A stretch of 34,445 bases of DNA, from IMG/VR virus record IMGVR_UViG_3300025070_000122, positions 1 to 34,445 of that record; one strand, 5' to 3'. This document shows positions 26,052-34,445 of the stretch, piece after piece (the first letter of the stretch is position 1; each line of letters opens with the position of its first letter). The DNA is from a virus. A program made the position numbers and the translations under genes. Under the pieces are notes generated by a model that saw only the letters and a list, made by a program, of their open reading frames with translations, was not told the origin of the DNA and searched no databases.

Positions 26052-28196
26052 ATGGACCCTGAAGATTTTACAAACGACTTTGAACAGAACTTAGAATCTG
26101 CAGAATCGGCACACATTAAAGATGTTACTACTCAAGCTATGTCTGATCCTAAAGCAGGACACATTATTGAGTTAGTTATGAGTAAGTTTAAGAAAGCTGA
26201 AGATGCAAGGTATATTGATGAACAGCGATGGATGGGTGCCTATCGTAACTATAGGGGTATATACAATACTGAAGTACAATTTACTGAGGCTGAAAAGTCA
26301 AGAGTATTTGTAAAGGTTACTAAGACTAAAACACTAGCTGCTTATGGTCAAGTAGTTGATGTATTGTTTGGTAACAAAAAGTTTCCTCTTGCTATTGATC
26401 CTACTACACTACCAGAGGGTATTCAAGACTCAGTGCACTTTGATACCAACCCTCAAGCAGAACAAGGTGCAAGTGAGTTAAAAGAAGCCTTTGATCCTGT
26501 ACCTTTGTTTAATAGTGATACTGTACTTGAGCCGGGAGATACTGTTGTATCTTTGCGTGAGCGTGTTGGTGGTATGTTTAAAAAGTTACAACCTGTTGAA
26601 GATAAACTAATAGATGGTCCCGGCACTGGTCCTACTGCAGTAACGTTTAGCCCTGCTATGATTGCAGCAAAGAAGATGCAAAAGAAAATACACGATCAAC
26701 TAGAAGAGTCAGGTGCTAACAAACAGTTACGCTTAAGTTCTTTTGAGTTGGCATTGTTTGGCACAGGTATCATGAAGGGTCCATTTGCTGTCAACAAAGA
26801 GTATCCTAATTGGAATGAGGAAGGTGAGTATCAGCCTACAATCAAGACTGTGCCTTCTACTAGCCATGTATCTATATGGAACTTCTACCCTGACCCTGAT
26901 GCAGCTAACATGGATGAGGCTGAGTACATTGTTGAACGTCACAAGTTGTCACGCTCACAAGTACGTGCACTTAAAGGTCGGCCTTTCTTTCGTGATAACG
27001 CCATTGAAAAGTCTCTTAACATGGGTGAGTCCTATGAAAAGAAGTGGTGGGAACAAGCTATGGAAGATGACTCTCAAGAGTCAAAAGCAGAGCGTTATGA
27101 GTTGTTTGAGTTTTGGGGATACGTAGATACAGACATCCTTAAAGAACACGATATTGACATTCCTAAAGAACTAAAAGATTTAGAGCAGTTGAGTGTTAAC
27201 ATTTGGGTGTGTAACAATCACGTTATCCGTTTAGTTATGAACCCATTTAAACCTGCACTTATTCCTTACTACGCTGTACCCTATGAGCTTAACCCTTATA
27301 GCTTCTTTGGTGTAGGTATAGCTGAGAATATGGATGATACACAGACTCTTATGAATGGGTTTATGCGTATGGCTGTAGACAATGCGGTTATGTCGGGTAA
27401 CCTTTTGATAGAGATTGATGAAACCAACTTAGTTCCCGGCCAAGATTTATCTCTGTATCCCGGAAAAGTCTTTAGAAGACAAGGGGGTGCGCCCGGACAA
27501 GCTATTTTTGGTACTAAGTTTCCGAATGTTGCTGGCGAGAATATGCAACTATTCGATAAGGCTCGTACATTAGCAGACGAGAGTACAGGCTTTCCTAGCT
27601 TTGCTCATGGTCAGACAGGAGTACAAGGTGTCGGACGTACAGCTTCTGGCATTAGTATGCTCATGTCTGCTGCTAATGGTTCTATACGGAATGTAATTAA
27701 GAACGTAGATGATTACATGCTTGCCCCTTTAGGTAAGGCATTCTTTAACTTTAACATGCAGTTCGACTTTGATCCTTCTATTAAAGGTGACTTGGAAGTA
27801 CGCGCACAGGGTACTGAAAGCTTGATGGCTAACGAAGTACGTAGCCAACGTTTGATGCAGTTCTTGCAAGTAGCACAGAACCCAACACTAGCACCGTTTG
27901 CTAAGATGGATTACATCATTCGTGAGATTGCTGTGAGCATGGACCTTGACCCTGATAAGGTAACTAATAGTCTACAAGACGCTGCAATACAAGCGGAGAT
28001 ACTCAAGAAGTTCGCACAGCCTCTACCAGAAGCACCACAAGGTGCAGTTCCTCAGTCGGGTGGTCAAGCCCCTGCACCACAAGGACAAGCTCCTACAGGC
28101 CCACAAGACGCCTCTGGCGGTGGAGGGGGTAACATAGGTACAGGCTCCGCACCTGCTCCGGGTGAGCAAGGCTTTACAGGGACACAACAACAATGA
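26052..28196 (+). CDS. Portal (head-tail connector) protein
   Basis: The 714-residue protein directly after terL with a portal-like course: an acidic helical N-terminus (EDFTNDFEQNLESAESAHIK), KAEDARYIDEQRWMGAYRNY, WNFYPDPDAANMDEAEYIVE, PYYAVPYELNPYSFFGVGIA and DYMLAPLGKAFFNFNMQFDF, and a disordered Pro/Gln/Gly-rich tail (QSGGQAPAPQGQAPTG). Length is in the range of podovirus portals. Forms the dodecameric ring through which DNA is packaged. Supported by position and pattern rather than a single motif. Confidence 0.86.
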   Translation: MDPEDFTNDFEQNLESAESAHIKDVTTQAMSDPKAGHIIELVMSKFKKAEDARYIDEQRWMGAYRNYRGIYNTEVQFTEAEKSRVFVKVTKTKTLAAYGQVVDVLFGNKKFPLAIDPTTLPEGIQDSVHFDTNPQAEQGASELKEAFDPVPLFNSDTVLEPGDTVVSLRERVGGMFKKLQPVEDKLIDGPGTGPTAVTFSPAMIAAKKMQKKIHDQLEESGANKQLRLSSFELALFGTGIMKGPFAVNKEYPNWNEEGEYQPTIKTVPSTSHVSIWNFYPDPDAANMDEAEYIVERHKLSRSQVRALKGRPFFRDNAIEKSLNMGESYEKKWWEQAMEDDSQESKAERYELFEFWGYVDTDILKEHDIDIPKELKDLEQLSVNIWVCNNHVIRLVMNPFKPALIPYYAVPYELNPYSFFGVGIAENMDDTQTLMNGFMRMAVDNAVMSGNLLIEIDETNLVPGQDLSLYPGKVFRRQGGAPGQAIFGTKFPNVAGENMQLFDKARTLADESTGFPSFAHGQTGVQGVGRTASGISMLMSAANGSIRNVIKNVDDYMLAPLGKAFFNFNMQFDFDPSIKGDLEVRAQGTESLMANEVRSQRLMQFLQVAQNPTLAPFAKMDYIIREIAVSMDLDPDKVTNSLQDAAIQAEILKKFAQPLPEAPQGAVPQSGGQAPAPQGQAPTGPQDASGGGGGNIGTGSAPAPGEQGFTGTQQQ

Positions 28197-29755
28197 GTGC
28201 GCTAACAAGGTTTATCTCCAAAGAACTCAAGGAAGCTTTCGGGGCTACGGATAACCCTAAGTTTAATCCTATGTTTAAAGAGACAGGTGGTATGCTTGAT
28301 GATGTATCGGACCCTGATACAGATACTGTTGCTGAGTTCTACAGTCCTATGGAGTCTGCTATTGAGAATGCTCCTATAAGTAAAGCCGGTACTAGAGGAA
28401 GAAACATTGAGGCGTTTGTACGTAAACGTGCACCTAAAGTAACCAAGGGTGAGTTAGACTATAGAGAGTTTAGTTTAGACCCTGAGAGAAGGTACACTAG
28501 AGGTAGCAACAGTAATGTCCTTGATTATGCAGATGAGTACTCTATTGATACCGAGGCTGTAGATATTGGGTCTTTAAACATTAAGGCTTTAAAAAAGAAT
28601 CCTTTGTATCGTAACACTCAAAGACAAAGTAATTTAACAGACCCAGAGGTAGGCTATCAAGAACTAGGCATTGATGTTGCAGGTGAAGATTTAGGTTTAA
28701 TGACACATCATGGTGGTTCTAACTTAGCACACACTCGTTATAGTTTAAGGCAAAACTTGCTTGATCCTAAAGCAGATAAAAAGGCTCCTTATTATGAGAG
28801 AACTCCTGAAGAGGGACCAGATTACATTTTAATAGAAGAACTGCAGTCTGACGTAATACAAAATATGTCAGATAATCCTAGTAAAGTTATTGGTGAGGCT
28901 ACAGCAGAGTACCGAAAAGAGTTTAAGTCTGCTATGGAAGACATAGCTTTTAAACCTGAGTTTGATATGCCGGGAACTCTATTTGAAGACTTTGAAGACT
29001 TTGTGTTTAACAAGTACTTACCTATAAGAACTAATAAAAAACTTAGTGACTCTGAAGCAGATAAAGCTATTCAAAAGATATTTGAGGACGCAGACTTACT
29101 GCCTTTTGCGTCAAAACCTAGAGCTAACTTGATAGCTATAAAACAATACTTTGAGGCAATGGCACAAAAGAAGCTTAACGTATATGATTTCTCAGGCAAA
29201 GATAATATATTAGGTCTTGTTATGGATGAGGCAAATGATGTTATAGGTAAGGCTCTGATGACTACAAGTAAAAAAGAAACACCTATTCCTAAATTGACTG
29301 ACTCTGTACGAGTACTATTGCAGTCTATTATTGCTGACGCTAAGTCTAAGGGTATTGATGAGATCGTATTACCACCTATTGAGAAACTTGCAGCAAAACG
29401 ATTTAGTGCAACTTCAAAAGAATACAAAGCGTCTATAGCCAAGGGTTCAGGGTTTCACAATACTTATGTAGTTGCCTTTGAAAAAGCTCTTAAACAATTA
29501 AAGGGTGAATTGGGTAGTCAAGTAAAGATAGGTAAGAAAGATTTAGTTTATAGATCAGATATTTCTGTTAATGATAGGCGAATGGCAGAAAGATTTCCTA
29601 GAGGGGATATTGCTAAACGAGTTGCGGAAGCTGATGCCGCAGGTAATGTAAAAGTACAAGGTACATCTATCAACATTAAAGACTTGAAGCTAGACCCAAA
29701 GAAAGCTAAACTACGTCTAAACAAAGGTGGATTAGTACAGAGGCCCAGCGCATGA
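28193..29755 (+). CDS. Large putative virion protein with polyvalent-protein-like domain, 520 aa
   Basis: Not an annotated family I can name with certainty. The central LAHTRYSLRQN, then ILIEELQSDVIQNM, resembles the HTR...(I/F)IEE(I/L)QSD signature of domains in large phage polyvalent proteins. Later DEIVLPPIEKLAAKRFS, FHNTYVVAFEKALKQL and VKIGKKDLVYR fit the same relatives. The C-terminus ends RLNKGGLVQRPSA, a Gly-Gly motif shared with the next large protein. Between portal and capsid genes, an ejected protein is plausible. Start ATG 28193 overlaps the portal stop by 4 bp. Confidence 0.62.
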   Translation: MSALTRFISKELKEAFGATDNPKFNPMFKETGGMLDDVSDPDTDTVAEFYSPMESAIENAPISKAGTRGRNIEAFVRKRAPKVTKGELDYREFSLDPERRYTRGSNSNVLDYADEYSIDTEAVDIGSLNIKALKKNPLYRNTQRQSNLTDPEVGYQELGIDVAGEDLGLMTHHGGSNLAHTRYSLRQNLLDPKADKKAPYYERTPEEGPDYILIEELQSDVIQNMSDNPSKVIGEATAEYRKEFKSAMEDIAFKPEFDMPGTLFEDFEDFVFNKYLPIRTNKKLSDSEADKAIQKIFEDADLLPFASKPRANLIAIKQYFEAMAQKKLNVYDFSGKDNILGLVMDEANDVIGKALMTTSKKETPIPKLTDSVRVLLQSIIADAKSKGIDEIVLPPIEKLAAKRFSATSKEYKASIAKGSGFHNTYVVAFEKALKQLKGELGSQVKIGKKDLVYRSDISVNDRRMAERFPRGDIAKRVAEADAAGNVKVQGTSINIKDLKLDPKKAKLRLNKGGLVQRPSA

Positions 29756-29949
29756 GTAAGTTAAAGAAGTTAGTTAATGACAAGCCTTTATGGGATTCTT
29801 TCTGTATTATGCTTGACAACAAAATTAATATGGTGCATACTAACATGGAACAAGCTGAAGATCAAAAAGCTTTATTTAGGTTCCAAGGTCAGGCCAGTGC
29901 CTTACGCAAATTAAAAACATTGAGAGAAGAGGTTAACGCAGATGGCTGA
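29752..29949 (+). CDS. Small hypothetical protein, 65 aa
   Basis: Helical: MSKLKKLVNDKPLWDSFCIM, LDNKINMVHTNMEQAEDQKA and LFRFQGQASALRKLKTLREE. The pattern (LWDxF...LExA...RxQG...L..LREEV) resembles short proteins encoded near portal genes of podoviruses, of unknown function. Overlaps both neighbours by 4-8 bp, so it belongs to the structural operon. Confidence 0.65.
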   Translation: MSKLKKLVNDKPLWDSFCIMLDNKINMVHTNMEQAEDQKALFRFQGQASALRKLKTLREEVNADG

Positions 29950-32044
29950 AGATCAAACACGTATGGCGTTCATGAGCGATGCAGATGAAAAGGTTGACCC
30001 TGTATCGGGTAACGATGTACCTCCGGGTTCTTTGCCTGAAGAGGTACGGGATGACATTGATGCTAAACTAAGTGAAGGCGAGTATGTTGTACCTGCTGAT
30101 GTTGTACGTTTCTTTGGTGTTAAGCTTTTTGAAGACCTACGCATGGAAGCCAAGAGGGGTCTTGCTGCTATGGATGAAGATGGGCGCATTGGTGGTGAGC
30201 CTGTACCTGAAGAAGTTTACAATGACGATGAGGTTGTTACAGATGAAGACCTTGAGAAACTAAAAGGTATGCTAACTACGGGCATGGCTGATGGTGGCTT
30301 GATAGATAAAATCGTTAATGCAGCCAAAACAGACCCTACAGTTAACAAGGTGTTGAATGCTCAAGGAGTTACTGTAGGCATGGCTGAAGGGGGTGTAGTT
30401 AAACGCTACGCTAACGGAGGTTACGAAGAAGGTAAAGTAGCGGAAGCACTAAAAGGTGTTATGGGTTTAGTAAAAACTAATCCTAAGTTACAAGAAATGT
30501 TAGCTACTAAGGGTCTTAAGATTAATACTACAGGTGCTGACAAGACTGCTGAAGCTATGGAAAAAGCTAATAAGCCTAACGTAACAACAGAGCCTATCAT
30601 GGATGAGAAACAAGTTACTGTAGGCATGGCTGAAGGCGGTATGGTTGCAGGTGATCCTTTTGACTTTGAAGAGAAAGCACGTGCATCTGCAGCAGAAGGG
30701 GATAATGTTACACCTGCACAGATGAAACAGGTCTTAGCTGACTTTGATGCTTTGCCTCAATTCAAAGGTGTATACAATGAGGATATTAAATATTTAGCGG
30801 ATGCGGGTTCACTTGTGACTGCACCAAACTCTACCTTTAACTTTCAAGATTGGATGACTGTAGGTTTTACTCCTGCAACGGACATGTTTAGTTTTCTGGC
30901 AAATAACACAGAAGGCTTAAAGATGATTAAGTACGTCAATGCAGACGGGCGTATTTTAGAACTTGCAGAAGGCGTTGCACCACCAGCAGGTTTTGAGTTG
31001 TATACACCTCCTGCTGCGACTGCGCCTACAGCACAGGCTACTAATCAGCCTGTAGAAAAAAAAGAACGACAAACTGGTGATGACTCTAGGGTTGGCCCCG
31101 AACCTAAAGGAGACACGGAGCCTACCCCTCCACCAAACTTTAGTGTGATGACTACTGATGAACTAAAAGCTGCTATGGATAGTGCTGCCACGGTAAACAA
31201 GTTTTCTAATTTAGGAATGTTGCTTGGGCCTATAGGCGCACTAGGGGGTATTGCAATTCAAGCCACTATGAGGTCAAGAGGTATTCAAATTGGTAAGGCT
31301 GCTGAAGAGAAACTAAAAAAGACGGACAAGAATAGTGCTGAATATGCAAAACTTGTAGAATTAGTAAAACGAGGTGGCATTGCAAGTTCAGGACCAACAG
31401 GTTGGATTGCAGGTAAGCTGGCTAAAAAGGCACAAGAGAATGCTACTGCTGCTGCAAAAGAGGGGGGCGTAGACGGTACTCCTACAATTACTGCAAAGGT
31501 AAGTAGTGCAGACATTACTAAAACGTCTTCAAGCAGCAGTCTTAATAAAGCTGCACGATTAAAAGCATCTAAGGAAAGACTAGACGCTCGTATTGAGCAG
31601 GAAAGAAAAGACGCTGCAGAAGCTGCAGAAAAAGCAAGACAACAAGCAGCAGCCTTTGCCGCCGCTTCTCGTCCAGTAAAGGGTGGAAGTGGCAATGGCG
31701 GCAATGGCGGTGGCGGCAATGGCGGTGGCGGTACAGGCGGTGGCGGTACAGGCGGTGTAGGTGCTGGCACTACAGGTGCTGGTACAGATGGTAGTTCTAG
31801 TAGTGGTCCCGGTAAAAAATCGGGTGGCGGTATAAAAAGTGGACCTACAAAAGGTAACCTATCTTCAGAGAGAAGTAAAAATGAAGCGGCAGGTGGTTAT
31901 AGTGGGGGCGGTAAGTATGGGGGTTTTAACAAAGGTGGCTTAATAAATAAACCAAAGACTAAGAGTTACGCTAACGGGGGATACGTAACTGCAAACGAAC
32001 CAGCGAAGAAGAAGAAACGAAAAGGCTTAGGTACTAGGCCGTAA
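29942..32044 (+). CDS. Large Gly-rich virion-associated protein with repeated GMAEGG/YANGG motifs, 700 aa
   Basis: Acidic N-terminus (LSEGEYVVPADVVRFFGVKL is a segment I recall from marine phage structural proteins), then short repeats: GMADGGLIDK, GMAEGGVVKRYANGGYEEGK and GMAEGGMVAG. The middle includes a folded region (FSVMTTDELKAAMDSAATVN) with a hydrophobic GMLLGPIGALGGIAIQ helix, a Lys/Ala-rich coiled coil, a long Gly/Ser linker from GGC-type tandem repeats (31690-31760), and a C-terminal KGGLINK...YANGGYVT ending. May be an internal or head-associated protein. Confidence 0.65.
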   Translation: MAEDQTRMAFMSDADEKVDPVSGNDVPPGSLPEEVRDDIDAKLSEGEYVVPADVVRFFGVKLFEDLRMEAKRGLAAMDEDGRIGGEPVPEEVYNDDEVVTDEDLEKLKGMLTTGMADGGLIDKIVNAAKTDPTVNKVLNAQGVTVGMAEGGVVKRYANGGYEEGKVAEALKGVMGLVKTNPKLQEMLATKGLKINTTGADKTAEAMEKANKPNVTTEPIMDEKQVTVGMAEGGMVAGDPFDFEEKARASAAEGDNVTPAQMKQVLADFDALPQFKGVYNEDIKYLADAGSLVTAPNSTFNFQDWMTVGFTPATDMFSFLANNTEGLKMIKYVNADGRILELAEGVAPPAGFELYTPPAATAPTAQATNQPVEKKERQTGDDSRVGPEPKGDTEPTPPPNFSVMTTDELKAAMDSAATVNKFSNLGMLLGPIGALGGIAIQATMRSRGIQIGKAAEEKLKKTDKNSAEYAKLVELVKRGGIASSGPTGWIAGKLAKKAQENATAAAKEGGVDGTPTITAKVSSADITKTSSSSSLNKAARLKASKERLDARIEQERKDAAEAAEKARQQAAAFAAASRPVKGGSGNGGNGGGGNGGGGTGGGGTGGVGAGTTGAGTDGSSSSGPGKKSGGGIKSGPTKGNLSSERSKNEAAGGYSGGGKYGGFNKGGLINKPKTKSYANGGYVTANEPAKKKKRKGLGTRP
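31690..31760 (+). repeat. GGCGGT/GGCAAT tandem repeats encoding a poly-Gly linker
   Basis: Short direct repeats of GGCAATGGCGGT and GGTACAGGCGGTGGC give a Gly/Asn/Thr linker in 29942-32044. Likely to vary in length by slippage. Confidence 0.8.
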
Positions 32045-32059
32045 CACAAGGAACTAAAA

Positions 32060-32929
32060 ATGCCAGCAGAAATGACAACAATAGAAAAGCCTAAAGTAGC
32101 GGGTTTTGTAGATTCAAAACATATTAACGCTAACTCACGGCGTATTGCAGAAGCAGAGGCTGAACTAGAAAAACTTGATTCCAAGCAAGAAGAGGTAGAA
32201 GAACAAGCAGAGCCTGTGGAAGCAAAAGAAGAAAAGGCTCCTGATACAGGTGAAGAACGCACTTATAAGAAACGCTATGATGATCTACGTAAGATGCAAC
32301 AACGTCAAGCTGAAGAACTAAAGACTATTAAGTTACAGCTAGAGAACGCTAAAGAGCAAGGTGTTGTGCGTCCTCCTAAGTCGGATGAAGACATTCAAGC
32401 GTGGGCTGATAAGTACCCTGATGTAGCTGCTATTGTTGAGACTATCGCTGAGAAGAAAGCTCAAGAGAAGTTTAGCTACGCAGAGGATCGTCTTCAACAG
32501 ATTGATGAGATGACTGCTGAAGCAGATCGTAACAAATCTCTTGATAGTATTCGTACTGCACACAGTGACTTTGATGATCTTAAAGAGAGTGATGAGTTTC
32601 ATGATTGGGCAGGGGAACAGCCTAAGTGGGTACAAGACGCTTTGTATGAAAACCAAGATGATCCACGTTCTGTTATTCGTGTTATTGATCTTTACAAGTC
32701 AGACAAAGGTATGGACACTAAGTCTCGTAAGAAAGCCACCAAAGATGCAGCTAAGGCAGTAGTCAACAAACGTGCTACTAAACCTGACACTGTAGATACA
32801 GAAGGGACTTTTAGTGAGTCTCAAGTTAAGAAGATGAATGATAAAGAGTTTGAAAGTAATATGGATGCAATCATTGAGTCCCAACGTACTGGCAAATTTG
32901 TTTATGATCTCTCTGGTGGTGCAAGATAA
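32060..32929 (+). CDS. Scaffolding protein
   Basis: Placed directly upstream of the major capsid gene, 289 aa, acidic and helical: EAEAELEKLDSKQEEVEEQA, YKKRYDDLRKMQQRQAEELK, and a long coiled coil up to EAQxEKF-type ends (EKKAQEKFSYAEDRLQQIDE). The C-terminus (ESNMDAIIESQRTGKFVYDL) would contact the coat protein. Features match podovirus scaffolds, which guide prohead assembly and leave before maturation. SD AAGGAA precedes ATG 32060. Confidence 0.84.
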   Translation: MPAEMTTIEKPKVAGFVDSKHINANSRRIAEAEAELEKLDSKQEEVEEQAEPVEAKEEKAPDTGEERTYKKRYDDLRKMQQRQAEELKTIKLQLENAKEQGVVRPPKSDEDIQAWADKYPDVAAIVETIAEKKAQEKFSYAEDRLQQIDEMTAEADRNKSLDSIRTAHSDFDDLKESDEFHDWAGEQPKWVQDALYENQDDPRSVIRVIDLYKSDKGMDTKSRKKATKDAAKAVVNKRATKPDTVDTEGTFSESQVKKMNDKEFESNMDAIIESQRTGKFVYDLSGGAR

Positions 32930-32946
32930 ATAATTAAAATAAATAC

Positions 32947-32984
32947 TTGACACTCATGGTTTAATAGGTATAACTATGGGTGTC
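32947..32984 (+). promoter_or_regulatory. Capsid gene promoter TTGACA-N16-TATAAC with inverted repeat
   Basis: TTGACA (32947-32952) and TATAAC (32969-32974). Arms GACACTCAT (32949-32957) and ATGGGTGTC (32976-32984) pair over 9 bp with one wobble, bracketing the -10 box. The leader to ATG 33183 is about 200 bp and shows no gene. Shares TTGACACT and GGTATAACTA with the promoter at 4756. Confidence 0.7.
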
Positions 32985-33182
32985 ATTATAAATACTATAT
33001 AAAAGCCCTACATACATAAGTAGCTACCTTTTACTTTAGTATACTCTAAGCAACAACATATTAGTTAAGACCTACCTGAATTTACAGGCCCGTTATCATA
33101 ACGCTACCCTTCAAAATGCAGCCTCTTCAACTTGTGTTAAGCTTACTTAAACCTAAGCCAAACATTCAATGGAGGATTCATT

Positions 33183-34256
33183 ATGGCTTTTACAACAGCA
33201 TCAGGTTATGGGAATTTACCAAACGGTAATTTTAGCCCTGTAATCTATTCAAAAAAAGTACAGCTTGCATTCCGCAAGAGTACTGTATGTGGTGATATCA
33301 CTAATTCAGACTACTTTGGCGAAATTGCTGCCCAAGGTGATACCGTTAAAATCATCAAAGAACCAGAAATTTCTGTCTCAGAGTATGCACGTGGCACGAA
33401 TGTCACAGCACAAGATTTGCAAGACGAAGATTTTTCATTGGTCATTGACAAAGCTAACTACTTTGCTTTCAAAATGGATGACATTGAAGAAGCTCACAGC
33501 CACGTCAACTTCATGGACCTTGCAACTAACCGTGCTGCATATCGTCTTGCTGACCAACATGACCAAGAAGTTCTTGGCTACATGGCTGGTTACAAACAGT
33601 CTTCTTTGCACAGCAAAGCTGATGCACTGAATACTACCGTAAACGGTACTAAAGCAGTATCAACTGCTGGTTCTAACGAACTGCTTTCTTCTATGCAACT
33701 GAAGAAAGGTGACTTCGGTAACATCACAACAGGCTCCGCAGGGGATCACTCTATTCCTCTGGTGGCACGTTTGCCCGGTGCTACCGCACTTCCAACAGCT
33801 TCTGCTTCACCAGCAATGGTTGTAGCACGTATGAAGCGTTTGCTTGATCAACAGCAAGTTGACACTCAAGGACGTTGGTTGGTAGTTGATCCAGTATTTA
33901 TGGAAATTCTTGCTGATGAAGATTCACGCTTCATGAATGCAGACTTCGGTGAATCGGGTGGACTGCGTAATGGTCTTGTTCTCAATAACTTCCACGGCTT
34001 CCGTGTGTATTCCTCTTCTAATCTGCCAGCGGTAGGTACTGGGGCAGGAACATCTGGTGCTGCTAACCAAAACTCTAACTTTGGTGTTATTGTTGCTGGA
34101 CATGATTCTGCTGTAGCAACTGCGGAGCAGATCAATAAGACAGAAACATATCGTGACCCTGACAGCTTTGCTGACATTGTTCGTGGTATGCATCTATATG
34201 GTAGAAAGATTCTTCGTCCTGAAGCAATCGTTACTGCCAAATATAACGCAGCGTAA
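33183..34256 (+). CDS. Major capsid protein
   Basis: The 357-residue protein after the scaffold gene, with its own promoter and a strong GGAGG SD, as expected for the most abundant virion protein. The sequence (MAFTTASGYGNLPNGNFSPV, KIIKEPEISVSEYARGTNV, MDDIEEAHSHVNFMDLATNR, RWLVVDPVFMEILADEDSRF, MHLYGRKILRPEAIVTAKYN) fits the HK97-fold coat proteins of marine podoviruses of the P22-like or HMO-2011-type branch. Multiple copies form the shell. Confidence 0.92.
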   Translation: MAFTTASGYGNLPNGNFSPVIYSKKVQLAFRKSTVCGDITNSDYFGEIAAQGDTVKIIKEPEISVSEYARGTNVTAQDLQDEDFSLVIDKANYFAFKMDDIEEAHSHVNFMDLATNRAAYRLADQHDQEVLGYMAGYKQSSLHSKADALNTTVNGTKAVSTAGSNELLSSMQLKKGDFGNITTGSAGDHSIPLVARLPGATALPTASASPAMVVARMKRLLDQQQVDTQGRWLVVDPVFMEILADEDSRFMNADFGESGGLRNGLVLNNFHGFRVYSSSNLPAVGTGAGTSGAANQNSNFGVIVAGHDSAVATAEQINKTETYRDPDSFADIVRGMHLYGRKILRPEAIVTAKYNAA

Positions 34257-34268
34257 GGGGGATATAAC

Positions 34269-34445
34269 ATGGCTACTTATGATATGACTTCCAGTGATAC
34301 TGCTGGTGTTGGGGCAAATGTTCTTGCTGTCCCAACAAATGTTGGTAACTCTGTACGCACCATTGAAGCAATCCTAGATATTGATGCAATGGTTACTGCT
34401 GGTTACTCTGGCGCAAACGGTGATGTTTTCCAGCTTTTGGAAATC
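34269..34445 (+). CDS. Probable structural protein, N-terminal part only (59 codons in window)
   Basis: ATG 34269 with SD GGGGGA, 59 codons open to the window edge. Begins MATYDMTSSDTAGVGANVLA and contains SVRTIEAILDIDAMVTAGYS. Directly follows the capsid gene, where decoration or head-completion proteins usually lie. Identity cannot be decided from the fragment. Confidence 0.7.
   Translation, partial: MATYDMTSSDTAGVGANVLAVPTNVGNSVRTIEAILDIDAMVTAGYSGANGDVFQLLEI

Noticed and set aside
31285-31770. 161-codon minus-strand Pro-rich open frame
   Set aside because: It is the antisense reading of the Gly-rich repeats of 29942-32044; proline runs arise from GGC/GGT repeats.

Overview
The window is part of the genome of a tailed dsDNA phage, most likely a podovirus of a marine alphaproteobacterium. 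Indications are the family-A DNA polymerase with an inserted DnaJ-like CxxC...CxxC module (a trait I associate with the HMO-2011-type SAR116/roseobacter phages), a B12-dependent ribonucleotide reductase, ThyX, a GTA-type 3TM holin, a DUF1127 gene typical of alphaproteobacteria, and sequences identical to the alphaproteobacterial parS site. Host and phage group are inferences from gene content; nothing here was searched against a database.

Layout: two divergent arms. Everything from 1 to about 19250 lies on the minus strand. From the left: nucleotide metabolism (5' part of nrdJ, MazG/HisE-like hydrolase), DUF3310, T7 endonuclease I-like resolvase, a Cas4/AddB-like exonuclease, polA, DnaB-like helicase, thyX, a half-length Na/Pi cotransporter, a GIY-YIG endonuclease, a stand-alone primase and a tyrosine integrase. 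From about 12.2 to 19.25 kb comes a block of small, mostly unrecognised genes of the host-takeover type. About 0.9 kb (19251-20160) has no convincing larger gene and holds divergent control elements, short repeats and perhaps an origin. From 20161 to the end everything is on the plus strand: a lysis cassette (two holin-like proteins, M15 endopeptidase), small basic Gly-Gly-motif proteins, a DUF1127 gene, small terminase, large terminase, portal, two large putative virion proteins, scaffold, major capsid protein, and the start of the next structural gene at the window edge.

The most unusual signals are regulatory. (1) Three ParB-type parS palindromes (two perfect TGTTTCACGTGAAACA, one 15/16) occur at 18567, 19859 and 24588 with no parB in the window, suggesting that the phage recruits the host ParB. 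(2) Eleven copies of a 17-bp palindrome, TGACGGA-N3-TCCGTCA with a variable centre, are confined to 12.87-19.38 kb. Six sit directly upstream of a ribosome binding site, five of these exactly 21 nt from the start codon. The others lie inside genes, where most encode Asp-Gly-(Pro/Gly)-Ser-Val, or in the control region. (3) Several of the same genes are preceded by a second inverted repeat with compensatory base changes, beginning at a TTGAC that overlaps or closely follows the previous stop codon. Together these look like a portable gene-start cassette (TTGAC, hairpin, palindrome, SD, ATG) reused along the early block.

Several genes were found by reading small gaps directly: 1794-1967, 9606-9749, 12227-12316, 14159-14290, 16460-16585, 16765-16869, 20981-21088, 23006-23158 and 23357-23512. 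Starts were revised where a good ribosome binding site or stop/start overlap favoured a downstream codon.
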